Positions 1 through 10,042 of a stretch of 64,000 nt of DNA are shown here, piece after piece (the first letter of the stretch is position 1; the number at the start of each line of letters is the position of its first letter). Both the position numbers and the translations under genes were made by a program. The DNA is from Epiperipatus broadwayi (Eukaryota; Onychophora; Udeonychophora; Euonychophora; Peripatidae): assembly GCA_028023455.1 (NCBI GenBank), contig JAQFVV010012572.1, positions 806,001 through 870,000 on the forward strand, read 5' to 3'. The notes under the pieces were generated by a model. The model was not told the origin of the DNA. It did not search any database and was given only the letters and a program-made list of their open reading frames with translations.

Positions 1-640
1 AAGTGAAAGAATATTAGAGTGAAGATTCAGGGTATATCAAAAAGATTAGTTATTTAGCTTAATGGAAGATATCAAATGCAGATAATTCAGATTTATGCTC
101 AAACAAGTTTTCATTGTAATGGAAAGGTAGAAGATATTTATATGGATGTATAAAGTGCCTTTGATCACACCAAATAATATTTTTAAATTGCCATGGTGAC
201 TTTAATACTAAAATTGGTAAACATTTAAAAGATTAAAGTACTGTACATAAATACAATTATGGTGATAGAAATAAGAAAGATCTCAGACATACTATATATT
301 ATAAATTCCTTCTTTGAAAAAAAATTAAGCAGAATTTTGACATGCAATCATCCAAATAAAGTTAATATTTTTCACTAACAAAAAGTCGGTTTTAAATGGT
401 AATGTTCTTACAAGAAGTGATTATTGATTAGTGAGCTGTAAGATATATGTTAATGCAAAATTAGGGAAACAAAAACTTGTCTTATCTTATACATAGTGAT
501 AAAAAAAATAATATTAAAAACCATTTATAAATGTGAAAATCCTGAAAAATATTTCAAAATATTTATCAGTTATTTGAAAATAAATTTGAAAAATCCACTT
601 CTATTCTTTTTTGTTTGCTAAAGAAATTTAAGACTGCTTT
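1..640 (+). mobile_element. Decayed RTE LINE fragment, endonuclease region
   Basis: This stretch aligns by eye to the endonuclease part of the better RTE copy at 59540-60180: the same run of words for the region around the YAPTSS and GDFN motifs is present, but with many stops and indels. It begins outside the window or is cut by the window edge, and similarity fades after about base 600. It is dead sequence with no open frame. The 3' limit is approximate. Confidence 0.75.
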
Positions 641-701
641 AAATTTGAATATAAATTTCTAATGGAAGGAGAAGGGATAAGACATTTAATTAACTTTTTG
701 C

Positions 702-1134
702 AAGCTCTATATATAACATTTGTAAATACAAGCTTATTAAATTAGGTCATGTGACATCTGACTTGATTTTTTTTTTTTTTTTTGCTATTAAGGCTTTGGT
801 GATTTTATATTACTAAAGCTATTAATATATGGTGTATCTGAAATTAGTTCTGTCCCATATAGCTATTTAAGTTAGATACTGGATTGGAAGACATGAATGT
901 CTGAAAATTTCAGATTTTCTACTTAATAGTTATACATTAGATAAAGTTCTAGGCTTGTCTTGGTATTTTTAATCTAATGCTTGAATATCCTTGCAGCTCA
1001 CTGATGATGCCAGTAGCAGAAACTGGTCTGAGGTTGGGGATATTCTCAAAGCTTGTTGAGAGCTTATTTTGTGAGCTCTATATATAACATTTGTAAAGAC
1101 AAGCTTATTAAATTAAGTCATGTGACATCTGACT
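702..1134 (+). mobile_element. Hammerhead-bearing partial-dimer repeat, copy A
   Basis: A block of about 62 bp (702-763) recurs in direct orientation at 1073-1134, giving a period of about 371 bp, so the element is one unit plus a partial second one. A hammerhead ribozyme lies shortly before the second copy of the direct repeat. Related copies lie at 27252-27689 and 41745-42040. Overlapping partial dimers with hammerheads are known from Penelope-like elements and retrozymes; assigning this copy to either is inference. No protein is encoded. Confidence 0.7.
983..1046 (+). ncRNA. Type I hammerhead ribozyme, intact core (copy A)
   Basis: The conserved box CTGATGA (1001-1007) is followed by a 3-bp stem II (TGC/GCA) and then GAAAC (1019-1023), a two-base loop and the cleavage triplet GTC. 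The inner part of stem I pairs CTCA before the core with TGAG after the cleavage site. The outer part pairs AATATCC with GGATATT, separated by an internal loop, as in natural type I hammerheads. Cleavage is predicted just after GTC at about 1028. Stem III is very short, the minimal form known from Penelope-like elements, which is thought to work best as a dimer. The evidence is structural only. Confidence 0.8.
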
Positions 1135-1885
1135 GTTTTTTTTATTTAATTAACTTTTTCTATATAAAGTTAGTTGTGAAAGGAAAAATAAATATTGTAC
1201 TTTTAGTTTATAATCTTGGTTTTATTTATTATTTTTTAAATTCATATTCTTATTTATATTTTTGAATAGATTTACATACAATATTGAACAATGTTATATT
1301 TATATATTGATTGAATTAAAATTATATATTGATTAAATGTATTTTACATCATACCACAAGTATTGTTTATTGCACTACTTATTCTCATCTAAAATTATAA
1401 AAATTAAAGTATTTTTATGACCTGTTTTAATTTTTTCATGAACTGGATATTGAGAATTAATATTTTAAATAACTTTGCTGTTTACTCGTCAAATCTCTCT
1501 TTTAGGGTCACTTGATGTATCAACCTGTACAGTTTGGTACAGTGATAATGTGGCAGACTCTTGAGCTCAAAATATCTGAATCATGGCACAGTTTTCTGGT
1601 ACTCAATCTTAAGACCTCCCAAGCAATAAAATTATTTAATTATTGTTACTATTACTGATTGTATTTAATATATCAAAAGAAAACTTTTATACACAATTGT
1701 CAATCATTCTTGCTTTTTAACAGTTAATAAATAATATCAAAATACCAATTTTTTGCGAATGTATGTGTATATTCATTTATTTGACTAAAACAAATAAATT
1801 TAAAATACACTATAATATAAATAATTCTATATACCTGTGAATATCATTTAGATATACACAAATTACAAAGCCTTTTAGTGAGAGA
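1135..1885. other. AT-rich spacer without recognised features
   Basis: AT-rich sequence with homopolymer runs and no convincing reading frame, RNA gene or repeat. Confidence 0.6.
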
Positions 1886-3060
1886 TTGCACTCATGGCCA
1901 CTATTTTGAATTACAAGAACCGCCCCAAACCATGCTGACACATCCAACCAATAAATGACATCGATCAAAATGGCCATTTTCATCAAAAAAAAACAACCCA
2001 AAAAACCCAATTTTCATAGTTATAAGAAATGTAATCATGTGATTAAAATATTAAACCACAAAATTCATCATTTTCATTTAAAAAAACAAAAGGAAACCCA
2101 AAAACCCAATTTTCGTAGTTCAAAATTGCCATTTTATCAAAAATTAAAAAAAAAAAAACAATCATGTGATTAAAATATTAAAACACAAAAATCACTATTT
2201 TCGATCAAAAAAAAAACCCCTCTCAAAAACCCAATTTTCGTAGTTATAAGAAATGAAATTACGTGATTAAAATATTAAAACACAAAATTTACCGTTCTCA
2301 TTGCAATCTGAGCATTCATTACAAAATCACCATTTTCATCAAAAAAAACAATGTAAATATACAATTTATGTTTGCTAGTTTATCAAGCATTTTTGGTGAT
2401 AAAAAAAACAATTTTCATAATTATAAAAAATGTAATTATTATGTGGTTAAAAAGTAAAATGCAATTTTGTAAATATTTGAAATTAATTTTAAGCAATAAT
2501 TATATTTTCATCCAGTTATACATATGAAACCACGTGTAAAAAAAATGCATGCAAATATCTTAAATTCACATTATGTAAATTTACATCAATCTTTTAAAAA
2601 AATCAAATTTAAGTTTACTAGTTTATTAAACCATTTACTCATCGCAATCAAAAGGATATGCCCATATGAAATAAAGCATATGAATTTTTAAACAGAAAAT
2701 GGGAAGAAAAATTGAAAAAAATATTAATTATAAACCCACATGTTCAATAAATGTAAAAAAGATAGAATTCAAAACATCGATGACCACACTCTAAATATTA
2801 AATGTTATTAAAAGTCTGAAAGTACTGAAACATTATAACTTCGACTTACCAGAAATTCTTGCTTTGTCCCACATAAATACTGTTCAAAATTTGTCTCTAA
2901 CATCGTAATGGAATATACTCTTGATCGGTAAGATCCACACAGGCTGGAGAAATCGATACAAATCTCTAGTTATTTACATGCAAGTGACTTTTACCATCAA
3001 CAAATGAGCAGAGAAACATGTTTAAAGAAAATAAATACCTTTTATTATTGCTCATACAAA
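1886..3060. repeat. Left inverted arm of the Merlin element
   Basis: The outer 100 bp is the terminal repeat. Next comes a run of imperfect subterminal units (about 1990-2420). Then comes unique arm sequence whose inverse complement lies at 4560-5300. In the arm, 2830-3000 is the inverse of 4630-4860, which rules out chance similarity. Confidence 0.75.
1990..2420. repeat. Subterminal repeat array, left arm
   Basis: Roughly 70-bp imperfect units, each with a poly-A-rich stretch, a CCCAATTTTCGTAGTTATAA-like core and an ACGTGATTAAAATATTAAA-like core. Four or five units are visible. Inverse copies of the same units sit near the other terminus at 10940-11110. Short open frames here are only repeat translation. 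Confidence 0.75.
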
Positions 3061-3309
3061 TATTGTCTAAAGTTAAGAATATTAATACTACATTAAACAA
3101 AAAATTAATAAATCAGATTTATGACTTGGATTACTCTTAATTTGATTCCTTCATTTTGTTAAAATTCTTTAGGTTTAATAATTATGAAGGAGAAGATCCA
3201 TGTCAAAATATGTACATAAAATAAAAAGAATAGTAACATAAATAAATAAAATTTATTGTAGTTATTTACTTTTAAATAAGATAAACACTAACCTCTTCAC
3301 TGTCACTAA

Positions 3310-4200
3310 GTATCTTTAGCATCTTTGAGAAATTTAATAAATGTATCTCTCTCATTTTGATGCTTTTTACCCATCTGCCAACAAATTGAATCTAAATGTG
3401 ATTGTAAAACAATCCGGGATGTTCCTCTCATTTTTTTAATATCTTAACTTTGGCTTCCAGCCATGATCACTCAATGGATTGTGTAAGAGCACCCATCACT
3501 AGATTTACATAATTTTGTTGGTGATTGATGGTGAAATGTTGAAACCTTATTTTTGAGGTCTGCATAGGCTGGTCACTCATCTGAATGAATGACAGAGCCA
3601 ACTGCATATTCCCTTTCTATAATGGAAATCAACTAAGCTTTGTCATGACATGGCACTACAAAGTAGTGACAATCAGTACTCTTTTTTAGTCCAAACACCC
3701 AGGGTCCATCAATTCGAGACTCATGTTTTTTTCATTAATTAGTGTTACCGATGTATCCTTGGAGGTACATGGGTGATCACTACTTAGCAGTCTCCCCCTA
3801 TTATATTTACTTCTGCCAGAAAATCTTCTTTTGTCTATCTGAACTGGTTCTTCTTCTGTTCCTATTAACTCTCCTTTCTTCTTAACAGCTCAGGAACAGA
3901 CTTCCCTGCAAAAATTAAACCAGACTACAATCATTGGCAAAGATTTGCTGGCCATCTTCACTGCTAACCTGGTCAGCAAATCTACAATGAAAAAAAATTG
4001 GTTCCATAATTTCACATATGGTCATTCAGCTGGCAATCCTACCACTTGCATCTATCTAGTGGAAAAATGGATTGCCTGTACAAATAGACCAGGTAGTATG
4101 GCACTTGGAGCATCACATCATGGGAACCCAGTCATCCTTGAAATTCTTCCTTCGCTTCTCTACCATTGTGTCTCCACACTTTGCACAGGGCTTCTTCTCC
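3310..4200 (-). pseudogene. Merlin (IS1016-like) transposase remnant
   Basis: Translating the minus strand in pieces gives the landmarks of Merlin/ISXO2-like DDE transposases in the right order. The first piece has an IDKRRFSGR..KYNRGR segment (about 3783-3838) with the first catalytic Asp at 3833-3835. Next is GPWVFG (about 3690-3710). HSDE has the second Asp at 3579-3581. Last is TQSIE followed by a spaced Trp, with the catalytic Glu at 3470-3472. All three catalytic codons survive, but several stops and frame changes make the gene inactive. It lies exactly between the inverted arms, as expected for the transposase of this element. The N-terminal part (4000-4200) is too eroded to describe. 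Confidence 0.75.
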
Positions 4201-4559
4201 TCATTTTTTAAAAAAATTTTTTTCCCTCAAAAAGGTGACAGCTTGATTTTCACTAGAGAGAACATTATAGTAGAATGTTTTCAAAGCCATGATAGTTACA
4301 AGATGCAATATCTGTTTACAAATCACAAAAAAATTGGTTACTAAAGATCAAAGATTTTGAATCAAAAGTGTCTTTTATAGTCATTTTCAAATCATGTGAT
4401 CACATGTCAACAATACTGAGTTTTTATTTCTATTTACTTAAATATTATAGAAAGATTTATATATTTTAAAGTAATTAAACAAAAGAATAAAGATCGGAAA
4501 GACTTATTGAAGGTGAAAGGCAATTTTTAAAAACCTAAAGAATTTTAATGTAAATAATT

Positions 4560-5388
4560 TTAAGTAAGCTTTGTATTAGCAATAATAAAATTTATTTCTT
4601 TTCTTTAAACATGTGTCCATGCTCATTTGTTGATGGTAAAACTCACTTGCATGTAAATAATTAGAGATTTGTATAGATTTCAAGAGTTTGATGTATCGAT
4701 GTAAATTATTGATTTCTCCAGCCCATGTGGATCTCATGCAATCAAGAATAGATTCCATTACGATGTTAGGAGATGAATTTCGAACAGTATCTATGTGGGA
4801 CAAAGCAAGAATTTCTGATGAGTAGAAGTTATAATGTTTCAGTATTTTGAAATTCAGACTTTTAATAACATTCATAGTTTAAAAGATATAAGCATTCAAT
4901 ATTTAGAGTGCAGTCACCACTGTCTTGAATTCTACCAATTTTACTTTATTGAACATGTAGGTTTTTAATTAATATTTTTTTCAATTTTTTCTTTACTTTT
5001 TTTGTTTAAAAATTCATATGCTTTATTTCATATGGGCATATCCTTTTGATTGTCATGAGTAAATGGTTTAATAAACTAGTAAACTTAAATTTGATTTTTT
5101 TAAAGATTGATGTAGATTTAGATAACATGTATTTAAGATGTTTATGCACCTTTTTATCACATGGTTTCATATGTATAACTGGATGAAAATATAATTATTG
5201 CTTAAAATTAATTTCAAATATTTGCGAAATTGCATTTTACTTTTTTAATCACATAATTACATTTTTTATAACTATGAAATTTTTTTTATTATTATTACCA
5301 AAAATGCTTGAAAAACTAGCAATCGGTCTTTGTAATGTCATTATTTTTTAACATTCTTATTTTATAAGTTATAATCTTTGGCATATAG
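4560..5388. repeat. Right inverted arm of the Merlin element, inner part
   Basis: Inverse complement of 2500-3060 over most of its length, for example the stretch around CAAAGCAAGAATTTCTG (4800-4816) and the stretch around GGGCATATCCTTTTGATTG (5033-5052). It is broken at 5388/5389 by the LTR retrotransposon. Confidence 0.75.
5385..5388. repeat. Target-site duplication of the Gypsy element, left copy
   Basis: ATAG at 5385-5388 is repeated directly after the other LTR at 10039-10042. A paralogous unfilled site exists at about 10570-10590, where GGCATATAGTATAATTTG is uninterrupted, confirming the junction to within one base (a 5-bp ATAGT duplication is equally possible). Confidence 0.75.
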
Positions 5389-5728
5389 TTAGTTTGTTTA
5401 ACCGTCGAGGTTAATCAGTAATTTATCACCAACCTTTAAACGTCCAACTGGCTCTGAAACTAATTAATGTTTGCTCTACTTCACAATTAATTTATAGTAT
5501 TAGCAGATAATTCTTGGCCTAAGCTTCAAGTTAATAATTCTGTATACCTATTTTATATATCATGCGAGCACGTAAATATGTTAGCAATAACGAATACTCC
5601 AACGATTATTATTGTTTGTTCTAAGCAAATAATTATTTGACAGTGAATACATTACCGAATACCTCATCAGCAGATATATCCATTGTTCTGGGTAGTATCT
5701 CATGTCAGGTTTTAATTAATATATCACA
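5389..5728 (-). repeat. 3' LTR of the Gypsy element
   Basis: About 340 bp, about 95% like 9696-10038 by eye. Read on the minus strand it starts TGTGATAT and ends near AAACTAA. Confidence 0.88.
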
Positions 5729-5739
5729 CTTCTCCTCTC
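5729..5739 (-). promoter_or_regulatory. Polypurine tract of the Gypsy element
   Basis: On the minus strand GAGAGGAGAAG lies directly against the TG start of the 3' LTR, the expected site for plus-strand priming. Confidence 0.7.
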
Positions 5740-5799
5740 ACTATATAGAACTTGGAGTAAACATAGAATACATTTTGTTTTTCTCTATAGTCCAACACA

Positions 5800-7068
5800 C
5801 CATTTTCTCTTTTCTCCTCTCTTCTAGCAGATGTAGTCCTTTAAGAATCTGGGAGACTGTTTTTTCTCTGAGGTCTTGGTGATCTTTCTTTAGTGTTGTT
5901 GCCTGCTACTTCCCTTGGCATATCTTCCTGTTGTAGTGTAGCATTATCTAACCCTTGTTCCTCCTGAGTATCTGGTTTTCCAGTTTGTTGTTTATCTATC
6001 TCTGATTTTGTCTCTGCCAGTTTGATGATTTTATTTCCACTGGGTTTATTGTTCTCCCAGCTTGGACAACTGCGATGGCGTATGTGGTTTATGTGTCACT
6101 TGTATACTACGTTATCCTCTGTTATCATCACTGCTATAAATTTGGATGTTAAGGTGACAATTTCTCCCTTTATCCATGTTTTGTGTAGACTATCTCTGAT
6201 TCATACTTTTTCTCCTGCTATGAATGTTTTATGTTCTGTTTCAGCCTGCATGTACATGTTTTTGGCAGTAACAGTATCAGTTCTGTCCTTAATCTCCATT
6301 TCAACAATAGTTCAGCTGGGGACTTTCCACTCATTGCTGTTGGTGTGGAGTGTTGATGCAATAATATACAGTGCAGTGTTTCCAGCATATTTGTTGACAT
6401 TTCTTTTTTCAGTGCACGTTTAAGCTGGTTTATTGCATTTTCAGCCAATCTATTGCTCTCAGGATGGTATGGGAGTGAGTACATATGTTTAATGCCCCTG
6501 GTCTCTAAGTATTCTTCAAACTTTGCTGAAGTAAATCCAGGACCATTATCTGTAATGAGAGTCTCTGAGTAGCCCTGTGTTGTGAATATTTCATTTAGAT
6601 GATGAATGACTTCTTCTGACCCAGTGTTTCTCATGATTCTGTATTTTACCCAGTGGGAATAGGCATCTACTAGTATCAAGAAGGTATATCCTATAAATGG
6701 ACCTGCATGGTCCATGTGGACACATTCCCATGCATTTTTAGCTGGTGGCCATAATATATATTTTTTATTGTTGATCAGGCATTTGATTGACATGCTGTGC
6801 ATGTTTTTGTGAAGGAATCAATGTCCTCATTTATCTTAGGCCACCAAACATAGCTTCTGGCAAGTGCTTTTGCCCAAACAACTCCTGGGTGTCCATTGTG
6901 CAGCATTTTGAGTACCTGGTTCCAGCCCTGTGAGGGTATTATGACTCTATCTCCATTTAGTATGCACCTTTTGCAGACTGATAAGCTTGAATGAGCATTC
7001 CAAAAAGCCAGTGGCAAGATCTTTGGTCGTTTGTTGGGCCATCCTTTACTAATCCATTTTATAAGCAA
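5800..7068 (-). pseudogene. Gypsy integrase region, broken
   Basis: The N-terminal zinc-binding region is seen at 6775-7068: an HNGH pair followed by CTAC. The catalytic core at 6218-6802 keeps all three acidic residues: Asp in ILVDAYSHW, Asp in TDNGPGFTS and Glu in AENAI after YHPESN. A frame change separates these two pieces. Below 6218 the basic C-terminal part continues in fragments toward the polypurine tract, with stops. Integrase would join element cDNA to host DNA; this copy is not translatable as one protein. Confidence 0.85.
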
Positions 7069-7136
7069 TTGATATCCTGGATCATTATCTGTCCACTCTG
7101 CTACTTTTTTACTATTTATCCATGAATTCCAGTTGT

Positions 7137-7777
7137 CTATGTAGTAGATTCATTGACTTTTTTTATTTCTGTTGTCTCTGGCATTTGTGAGAGTGCATCT
7201 GCATGTTGTATCAAACTTCCCCCTTTATAGTTTAGATCATAATCATAAGCTGAAAGTAGTATTATCCAGCACAGCATGCATGGGCTGAGATGATCTGGGA
7301 TTGGTTTTATCTTTGCCAATATTCCCAATAGTGGTTTGTGGTCAGTTATAACTGTAAATTGTCAGCCATACACATATTGATGAAATTTTTAATTCCAAAA
7401 ACTATGGCCAGGGCTTCCTTGTCGAGTTGACTGTAGTTTCTTTCTGCATTGTTTAAGGTTTGTGATGCATATGCTATTGGTCTCTCTCCATCATGTGTGG
7501 GATGAGTCAACACTGCTCTGATTTTATATTCTGATGCATCTGTGGTCAGTACTATCTCCAATTTACTGTCATAATGAATTAGCAACTTTTCTGATGTTAA
7601 TAGGGATTTTGTTTTCAGAAATGCCTCCTCTTGATCTGTTAACCATTCCCAGTTTTGATTTTTCTTCAAGAGTTTATATAGAGGTTGAGCCACATGTGCT
7701 TTCCCTTTAAGGAAGGGTTTGAAGTAGTTAATCAGTCCTAGAAATGCCTGAAGTTGTTTTCCATTTTTTTGGTGCAT
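7137..7777 (-). pseudogene. Gypsy RNase H region, broken
   Basis: The piece at 7346-7777 begins in the connection after RT (a LGLINYFKPF-like stretch). It contains TTDASEYKIRAVL, the first RNase H catalytic Asp block, and the Gypsy-typical SQTLNNAERNYSQLDKEALA block. The piece at 7137-7328 carries the end of the domain, including a DALSQMPE segment. Frame changes separate it from RT upstream and from integrase downstream. Confidence 0.85.
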
Positions 7778-8529
7778 TCATTACTGGCTTCTAATTTTAT
7801 CTGGTGCAGGGCTTTCCCATCTTGTGACACTATGTGTCCCAAAAACTTAAGTTTTCTGGTGTTCCATATGCATTTGTCAGCATTTAGTGTGGCTCCAAAA
7901 TTTTCAAGCCTCCTGCACACTTGTATAATTCTCTCTCTGAGTATTTCTTCAGTGTTAGCTGTAGTGAGAATATCATCAAAATATGGAATTACCCCCACTA
8001 TACCATTGAGCAACCTATCAATTTTTGCTTGAAAAATGTTTGATGCTATGCTGATTCCAAATGGAAGATGGTTATATCTGAATAATCCTAAGTGAGTTGT
8101 AATTGTTAGTATTTCCAAAGTTTCCTTACCAACTGGTATCTGGTGAAAAGCTGCCTGGAGATCGAGTTTAGTGAAATGTGATGATTTTTGCAATAATGCT
8201 AAAATTTCTCATGCATTTGGAACAGGGTATGCATTTTTACAAAGATTTTTATTAACAGTTATTCTATAGTCTCCATATATTAATATTTTCCTGTCTGGTT
8301 TATTAACTATAACAATTGGTGTGGCCCACTCAGAGTCTTCTGTTGAACTTATTATTCCTTTTTGCATGAATTCATTTAATGCTTCTTCTACTTCAGTTCT
8401 TTGTGCAAATGGAACTGTCTGTGCATTACATATGATTGGGGTTGAATGTTCCTTGAGTTCTAAGTGCACTGGTGTTATTTTTAATTCACCTAGTTTTGGC
8501 TTAAATAGGTTTGGGAATTTATTTTGCAT
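7738..8529 (-). pseudogene. Gypsy reverse transcriptase, broken
   Basis: Two pieces in the same frame (8209-8529 and 7738-8193) are separated by a single in-frame TGA near 8203, consistent with decay of a CGA arginine codon. The first has the palm start with IVNKPD and DYRITVN. The second has LDLQAAFHQI, LPFGI and the catalytic YFDD (about 7978-7990), then the thumb start LKFLGHIVS. RT would copy the element RNA into DNA. Confidence 0.87.
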
Positions 8530-8828
8530 TTCATTTTCAATATTGATTTTTTTATTACATTTATGGTAATCCCGAGTGGTCTAAACCAATTCCGGCCTAT
8601 TAATTGATTTACTTGTTTACAGACTAAGTATAGGGGTAATTTTCTGATTTTTGAGTTTAATTTTATTCTTACTCTTACCATTCCAACTATTTCCACCATA
8701 TTGCCATTTATGTCTTTGGCGCTTACATTGTTTTTTTCCATTTTACATGTAACATTTATTTTCACAGTGAGAACTTCCCAATCACTAAGGGACATTAGTG
8801 TAACTCCGGAGCTGCTGTCAATCTCCAT
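8490..8828 (-). pseudogene. Gypsy aspartic protease region
   Basis: The piece starts just after gag in a different frame. It opens with EIDSSSGVTLMS, in which DSS replaces the usual DSG/DTG active-site triplet, and ends with LIGRNWFRPLGI, the typical end of retropepsin domains (IGRDWL-like). It would cut the Gag-Pol polyprotein. The frame change to gag may reflect programmed frameshifting or decay; the frame change to RT is likely decay. Confidence 0.75.
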
Positions 8829-8832
8829 TTTA

Positions 8833-9642
8833 ATGTATTTCCCTTTGATGAGTATTGGCAGTTTTAATTCTGATTTCGTTACATTTTAAATTTTTAATGC
8901 ATCTTTTATCGATATTTTTTGGTTTTGGTTTACAACAGACTTTTGCTAGATGATCTTTTGATCTGCAATTTGTACAGTACTCTCGATTTTGCCTACAAAT
9001 ATGTCCCAGTTTGCCACAGCAGTAATAGTTTGTTTTTTTATCATTTACTCTTTGCTGTTTTGACATTTCATTTCCCTGTTCAATGGTTTTATTAATTGTT
9101 TGGTAATAGTTTACCAATGGCATGGTATCCAGATATTCTTTAGCCTGGTTCATCACAAACTCGTGTGCAATTCCTCTTTTAATGGCATCTTTGTAATTTA
9201 ACTCTGAATCAGCTAGTAGTTGTTCATGGAATTTAGTGTCATATATGCCCCATAATAACTGCTCAAATTGTACATAGACACAATTTTTTGCTAGCTCCCT
9301 TAGTGCTGTGTCAAATTCTTTGAAAGTTTCAGCCTTCATTTGCCGTCGATTTCTAAAATGCAGTCTCGCGACGTGTTTCGACGGAAGAGGGCAGAAGTGT
9401 GCTGTTAATTTTTGAACTATTTCATCATATTGAAAAGTTTCAGGCTCTGCCAGTTCACATAGATGGTTTGCGATCTCGAGCACTTTCATTCCAGAAAATC
9501 CTAGTAATGAGGCCACCTTTAGGTGTTTTTCCTTGATATTGTTAACAAGAAAAAATTTTCACACGTGTTTAACGTATAGTGACCAGTTGGTAGGGTTCTC
9601 GACATCAAATTCTCCTATTGAAATTTGGAACATGGTGGCCAT
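8833..9642 (-). pseudogene. Gypsy gag, one premature stop
   Basis: The start codon is at 9642-9640 (MATMFQISIGEFD). After 27 codons there is an in-frame TGA at 9561-9559, then the frame stays open to about 8830. The middle is a capsid-like helical region. The C-terminus carries a damaged zinc knuckle (YCCGKLGH) and a good CX2CX4HX4C knuckle (CTNCRSKDHLAKVC), followed by basic residues. Gag would package the element RNA. The start was chosen because it sits soon after the 5' LTR and matches a typical Gypsy gag opening. Confidence 0.85.
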
Positions 9643-9681
9643 TGTTAATTACATTTAATGTTTCTTTTGCAGGTTCTGTAT

Positions 9682-9693
9682 TTGACTGCACCA
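9682..9693 (-). promoter_or_regulatory. Candidate primer-binding site
   Basis: On the minus strand, directly after the 5' LTR, TGGTGCAGTC begins with the TGG that pairs with a tRNA CCA end. Which tRNA primes was not determined. Confidence 0.45.
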
Positions 9694-9695
9694 AA

Positions 9696-10038
9696 TTAGT
9701 TTGTTTAACCATCTAGGTTAATCAGTAATTTATCACCAACCTTTAAACATCCAACTGGCTCTGAAACTAATTAATGTTCACTCTACTTCACAATTAATTT
9801 ATAGTATTAGCAGATAATTTTTGGCATAAGCTTCAAGTTAATAATTCTGTATATCTATTTTATATATTACATGAGCATGTAAATATGTTAGCAACAACGA
9901 ATACTCCAACGATTATTATTGTTGTTTGTTTTAAGCAAATAATTATTTGACAGCAAATACGTTACCGAATACCTCATCAGCGGATGTATCCATTGTTCTG
10001 GGTAGTATCTCATGTCAGGTTTTAATTAATATATCACA
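9696..10038 (-). repeat. 5' LTR of the Gypsy element
   Basis: Direct copy of 5389-5728; followed on the plus strand by the second ATAG target-site copy at 10039-10042. Confidence 0.88.
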
Positions 10039-10042
10039 ATAG

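Larger units (their letters stand above)
5389..10038 (-). mobile_element. Ty3/Gypsy LTR retrotransposon, degenerate
   Basis: About 4.65 kb with two direct LTRs of about 340 bp. On the minus strand, gag, protease, RT, RNase H and integrase occur in Ty3/Gypsy order. A purine-rich tract abuts the 3' LTR and a TGG-starting primer-binding site candidate follows the 5' LTR. The LTRs differ at scattered sites, so the insertion is not recent. Every coding module is broken by stops or frame changes; the element cannot make a full polyprotein. No envelope gene is seen. Confidence 0.9.

Noticed and set aside
1053-1265. 70-codon open frame
   Set aside because: Lies across a hammerhead repeat end and AT-rich DNA; low-complexity, hydrophobic translation with no homology.
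4576-4875. 99-codon open frame on the minus strand
   Set aside because: Falls in the inverted arm of the Merlin element; the matching left arm does not keep the frame open.
6022-6423. 133-codon open frame on the plus strand
   Set aside because: Antisense shadow of the Gypsy integrase region.
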